Assembly: GCF_014204535.1 (NCBI RefSeq)
Contig: NZ_JACHLR010000016.1
Span: 56,630-120,629 of the forward strand
Length of the DNA stretch: 64,000 nucleotides
DNA from: Novosphingobium chloroacetimidivorans
GTDB lineage: Bacteria; Pseudomonadota; Alphaproteobacteria; Sphingomonadales; Sphingomonadaceae
Reading direction: 5' to 3'
Shown: positions 59,806 through 64,000 of the stretch, in pieces
How the letters are laid out: each line of letters starts with the position of its first letter
Numbering within the stretch: position 1 is the first letter of the stretch
The notes under the pieces: generated by a model
Database searches by the model: none
The model's input: only the letters and a program-made list of their open reading frames with translations
Told to the model about the DNA's origin: nothing
Program-made: the position numbers and the translations under genes

Positions 59806-60107
59806 GTTGGAGGCGTGCACATAGAAAGGGTCTGCGGCCTTGGCAAGCGACAACTTATGGTTCCGCGAGAAAGTGCCATCATTCGCTCCGGATCCAGTCC
59901 GGAGGGAAGGTCGCTGCCGACCGTTCCGGCCCTCCCCGGTGGCGGATGGTTGCGCGGGGCATGTACCGGCGCTAGCTGGCGCCATTCGCTTGGACCCGGT
60001 GAAATCCCGGGTGGCTATTCCGGCCGCCGATCCGCCGGACAACGCAGCAGCACCCGATCATCATGCCCACCGGCGCACTCGGCTGCTGTGAATGCGGACT
60101 GATTCCC
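59806..60107. other. Gap between tRNA-Arg and sulP
   Basis: 302 bases without a supported gene. It should contain the tRNA-Arg promoter (minus) and the sulP promoter (plus), but no clear boxes are visible. Confidence 0.3.
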
Positions 60108-61601
60108 ATGAACGCCCACTCCCTTTCCCGCTACCGCGCCGAATGGTTCGACGGCGCGCCGGCCGCCCGGCGTGACGTGTTGGCCGGCATGGTCGGCACC
60201 TTCGCCCTGATTCCCGAGGTGATCGCCTTCTCCTTCGTCGCCGGAGTCGATCCGCAAGTCGGCCTCTATGCCTCCTTCGTCATCGGCATCGTCATCGCCT
60301 TTGCAGGCGGCCGCCCGGCGATGATCTCGGGCGCGGCCGGATCGGTGGCGCTGGTCGCGGCGGCCCTCGTTCATTCGCACGGCCTTTCGTACCTGCTGGC
60401 GGCGACGCTGCTGGCGGGGGTGCTCCAGATCGTGTTCGGCCTGCTCAAGCTCGACGTGCTGATGCGCTTCGTCTCCTGCTCGGTCCGCACCGGCTTCGTG
60501 AACGCCCTGGCGATCCTGATCTTTTCCGCGCAGCTGCCGCAGATGCTGGACGTGACCTGGCATACGTACGCGATGATCGCCCTGGGGCTCGCCATCATCT
60601 ACCTGCTGCCCCGGATTCCATCGCCGATCACATCGGCGATCCCCTCGCCGCTGATCTGTGTCGTGGTGCTGACGGTGATCAGCACGACCGTGCCGATGCC
60701 GCTGCGCCTGGTCGGCGATCTCGGCCGGCTGCCGAGCGCGCTGCCCTCGTTCGCCCTCCCGCAAGTCCCGATCGCATGGGCCACGCTGACGATCGTCGCA
60801 CCCTACGCGCTGGCGATGGCCGCCGTCGGGCTCCTCGAATCGATGATGACGGCGCGGGTGGTCGACGATCTGACCGAAAGCACCAGCTCCAAGGCGCGCG
60901 AGTGCACGGGGCTGGGCCTGGCCAACGTGGCGGCCGGCCTGTTCGGCGGCATCGCCGGGTGCGGCATGATCGGGCAGACTGTCGGCAATGTGCGCTATGG
61001 GGGCAGGGGCCGTCTCTCGACCCTGGTCGCGGGCGTGTTCCTGCTCATCGTCATGGTGCCGCTTCGCCCATGGGTGGCGCAAGTGCCCGTCGCGGCCCTG
61101 GTGGCGATCATGATCATGGTGTCGGTCAGCACCTTCTCGTGGAGCTCGCTGCGCGATCTGGCGCGCCACCCCAAGGTTTCGGGCGTGGTCATGCTGGCGA
61201 CGGTAGCGGTGACCGTTGCGACGCATGACCTGTCCGCCGGCGTCGCGGTGGGTGTCCTTCTCAGCGGCGTGTTCTTCGCCTTCAAGGTCACGCGGCTCAT
61301 GGCGGTGGAGGTCGCCTACGATGCAGGCAGCGACACGCGCATCTACACCGTCTCGGGCCAGATCTTCTTCGCCAGCGCCGAGATCTTCGCCGACCGGTTC
61401 GACCTGCGCGATACGGCCCGGCACGCGCGCATCGACCTGACCGACGCGCACTTGTGGGACATCACCGCGGTCGGCGCGCTCGAAACCGTCGCCTCGACGA
61501 TGCGCCGCCATGGCATGAGCGTGGAGATCGTCGGCTTGAACACGGCCAGCGCGATCCTCGTCGACCGCCACGCCCCGCTGATGCGCCAGCTGGGAGCCTG
61601 A
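60108..61601 (+). CDS. SulP-family anion transporter
   Basis: 497 aa. About 11-12 membrane helices with [94 protein letters not shown] and [22 protein letters not shown], then a C-terminal STAS domain ([20 protein letters not shown]). SulP proteins move sulfate, bicarbonate or organic acids; the substrate cannot be told. ATG 60108 was preferred because it has the family-like start; an in-frame ATG at 60063 exists. Converges with sucC. Confidence 0.9.
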   Translation: MNAHSLSRYRAEWFDGAPAARRDVLAGMVGTFALIPEVIAFSFVAGVDPQVGLYASFVIGIVIAFAGGRPAMISGAAGSVALVAAALVHSHGLSYLLAATLLAGVLQIVFGLLKLDVLMRFVSCSVRTGFVNALAILIFSAQLPQMLDVTWHTYAMIALGLAIIYLLPRIPSPITSAIPSPLICVVVLTVISTTVPMPLRLVGDLGRLPSALPSFALPQVPIAWATLTIVAPYALAMAAVGLLESMMTARVVDDLTESTSSKARECTGLGLANVAAGLFGGIAGCGMIGQTVGNVRYGGRGRLSTLVAGVFLLIVMVPLRPWVAQVPVAALVAIMIMVSVSTFSWSSLRDLARHPKVSGVVMLATVAVTVATHDLSAGVAVGVLLSGVFFAFKVTRLMAVEVAYDAGSDTRIYTVSGQIFFASAEIFADRFDLRDTARHARIDLTDAHLWDITAVGALETVASTMRRHGMSVEIVGLNTASAILVDRHAPLMRQLGA

Positions 61602-61617
61602 TCGGGCGGCGCCAACG

Positions 61618-61650
61618 AGAAAGGGCCCGCCGTCGCCGGCGAGCCCTTTC
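61618..61650. terminator. Bidirectional hairpin terminator between sulP and sucC
   Basis: AAAGGGC (61618-61625 region) and GCCCTTT pair around a GC-rich centre with further GCC/GGC pairing; A/T tracts occur on both sides, so it can work for sulP (plus) and sucC (minus). Confidence 0.6.
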
Positions 61651-61673
61651 CTGCAGTCACGGTCTTGAAAGGA

Positions 61674-62873
<1,200 letters not shown>

Positions 62874-63047
62874 CGAAGTCGCCTTTTCGCTTGCGTTGCG
62901 CGGCTGGCAGGCGCGAGTCTGCTACGCGCAAGGGGAGGAACTTTGTGCAACGCCGCATAAGGGCATCCGGCCCGCTTGAAAAGGGTTGCTCTCCTCACGA
63001 TTAGGGCAGTGTGGTTCGGGAAAACGCAACTTCATGATCGGCTCCTC

Positions 63048-63842
63048 GTGATAGACCGTGCGCGCCTGGAGGCGATCATGCGCGAGGCGGGGCGCATCGC
63101 CCTCGATGCCTGGCCGGGCGATGGCCATGCCTGCGAGGTGTGGGACAAGCTGGATACCAGCCCGGTTTCGGCCGCGGACATCGCCGTCGATACCTTCCTG
63201 AAGCGTGAGCTGAAGGCGCTGCTGCCGTCCGCCGGCTGGCTTTCCGAGGAAACCGCGGACGACCCGGCGCGGCTGGGCGGCTCGCTGATCTGGCTGGTCG
63301 ATCCGATCGACGGCACCCGCGATTTCGTGCGCGGACGAACCGGCTGGGCGGTGTCGGTGGCCTTGGTGAGTGCCGGCCGGCCGCTGCTCGGCTGCCTCTA
63401 TGCCCCAGTGCGCCGACGCGAAGGGGGCGGCGAGCTGTGGCATGCCGAGGCCGGGCAAGGCGCCTGGCGCAATGGCGAGCGCCTGTGCGCCAGCCGCCGC
63501 CCGGAACTGCCCGGCGCGCGGGTGCCGGCCAAGGCACTGATGAAGGAAGACGCCGATCTGGCGCTGGTGGAGCAGCCCAATTCCATCGCCCTGCGCATCG
63601 CCATGGTCGCTGCGGACGAAGCGGACCTCGTCGCCACCCTGCGCTGGGGGTTCGAGTGGGACATCGCCGCTGCCGGCCTGATCGCGCGCGAGGCGGGGGC
63701 GGCGGTCACCGATGCGTTCGGCGGGCCGCTGAACTACAACAAGCGCGATCCGCGCGCGTTCGGCGTGCTGGTGAGCTCGGCCGCGATGCACGGCGCTGCG
63801 GTAGAGCGCCTCTCGGACCGCGCGCGGCGGATGTCGGTCTGA
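63048..63842 (+). CDS. Inositol monophosphatase family phosphatase (CysQ/SuhB-like)
   Basis: 264 aa from GTG 63048. Metal-site motifs: SEETADD (Glu/Asp), DPIDGTRDFVRGR (the WVDPIDGT pattern) and WDIAAAGLIAREAGAAVTD. It may be 3'-phosphoadenosine 5'-phosphate phosphatase (cysQ) or inositol monophosphatase; the FVRG after DGTRD favours the cysQ-like group. An alternative ATG at 63078 has GGAGG at 5 bases and starts MREAGRIAL; which start is used is open. The longer frame to 62976 (TTG) has no support. Confidence 0.85.
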   Translation: MIDRARLEAIMREAGRIALDAWPGDGHACEVWDKLDTSPVSAADIAVDTFLKRELKALLPSAGWLSEETADDPARLGGSLIWLVDPIDGTRDFVRGRTGWAVSVALVSAGRPLLGCLYAPVRRREGGGELWHAEAGQGAWRNGERLCASRRPELPGARVPAKALMKEDADLALVEQPNSIALRIAMVAADEADLVATLRWGFEWDIAAAGLIAREAGAAVTDAFGGPLNYNKRDPRAFGVLVSSAAMHGAAVERLSDRARRMSV

Positions 63843-63873
63843 TCTGAGATCCTTTCTCCAAGGTGACGATTTG

Positions 63874-64000
63874 TCCTCCCCGGCACGGGGAGGGGGACCG
63901 CGCGCAGCGTGGTGGAGGGGAGTCTCGGCATGGCGCGAGGTGGCTGGCGGGTTCCTGCAGAGGTTGCTTGAGGACGCGAATCCCCACCACCACCAGCTTC
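63874..64000. repeat. Family A palindromic repeat, partial copy A5 at window edge
   Basis: CCTCCCCGGCACGGGGAGGGGGACC followed by GTGGTGGAGGGG gives the left half of the family A element. The expected right-end hairpin is not visible before the window ends at 64000, so length cannot be judged. Confidence 0.65.

Noticed and set aside
59436..59975. 179-aa ORF containing GTIRTSDPQIRSLMLYPAEL
   Set aside because: This peptide is the well-known artefact of translating a tRNA-Arg gene antisense; the tRNA itself is at 59729-59805.

Overview
The window looks like chromosomal DNA from a high-GC alphaproteobacterium of the order Sphingomonadales (Novosphingobium/Sphingomonas-like). Grounds: strong GC bias at third codon positions, an OmpA-type porin with a long proline linker, a CGPC-type CnoX, a Usg-family protein, a gene-transfer-agent (GTA) structural cluster, and a LLM/DUF1214/sulfotransferase/SDR gene group. 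The species call is inference; no rRNA lies in the window.

Layout. 1-2.7 kb: end of argF, hslO (Hsp33), a DUF3617-like exported protein and queC. 3.1-4.1 kb: a convergent ompA-like porin with its own promoter and terminator. 4.3-18.4 kb: one minus-strand block of 16 tightly coupled phage-structural genes (terminase, portal, protease, capsid, connectors, tail tube, chaperones, short tape measure, distal tail, hub, peptidase, tail tip, DUF2793) in the gene order of the Rhodobacter capsulatus GTA, read from a good sigma70-like promoter at 18.5 kb. No integrase, lysis or replication gene is present. A TIM-barrel-like region is fused to the distal-tail domain, while the tail-tip protein is short. 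18.6-30.4 kb: housekeeping and transport genes (DedA-like, usg, flavin reductase, nupC, yhhQ, argB, a lipoprotein, tRNA-Gly, cnoX, LON-like domain, the folD operon, alkB). 30.5-41.4 kb: xth, two divergent Crp/Fnr regulators, an MscS-type channel, a GH130-like propeller, a ZIP transporter, a DEAD-box helicase, a nuclease-like protein, a LytS-type kinase and tRNA-Thr. 41.5-50.6 kb: a probable catabolic group (DUF1214, TIM-barrel isomerase-like, sulfotransferase, LLM oxidoreductase, LuxR-type regulator, two SDRs) and a membrane protein. 50.8-57.3 kb: a PQQ/cytochrome c lipoprotein dehydrogenase, two DUF2171 genes and nrdB. 57.4-64 kb: a membrane glycosyltransferase, tRNA-Arg, sulP, sucC and an inositol-monophosphatase-family gene.

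Two families of dispersed palindromic repeats run through the window. Family A (about 140 bp, ending in CCTCCCC/GGGGAGG hairpins) has four full copies and one partial; two copies sit inside the GTA operon. Family B (paired inverted REP-like units) has four copies. The most interesting material is the rearranged GTA module and the repeats inserted in it, then the sulfotransferase/LLM/DUF1214 group, the PQQ lipoprotein with an extra C-terminal domain, and a hairpin that would hide the ribosome binding site of the SnoaL-like gene.

All family assignments come from reading motifs and gene order by eye; no database search or alignment was run.
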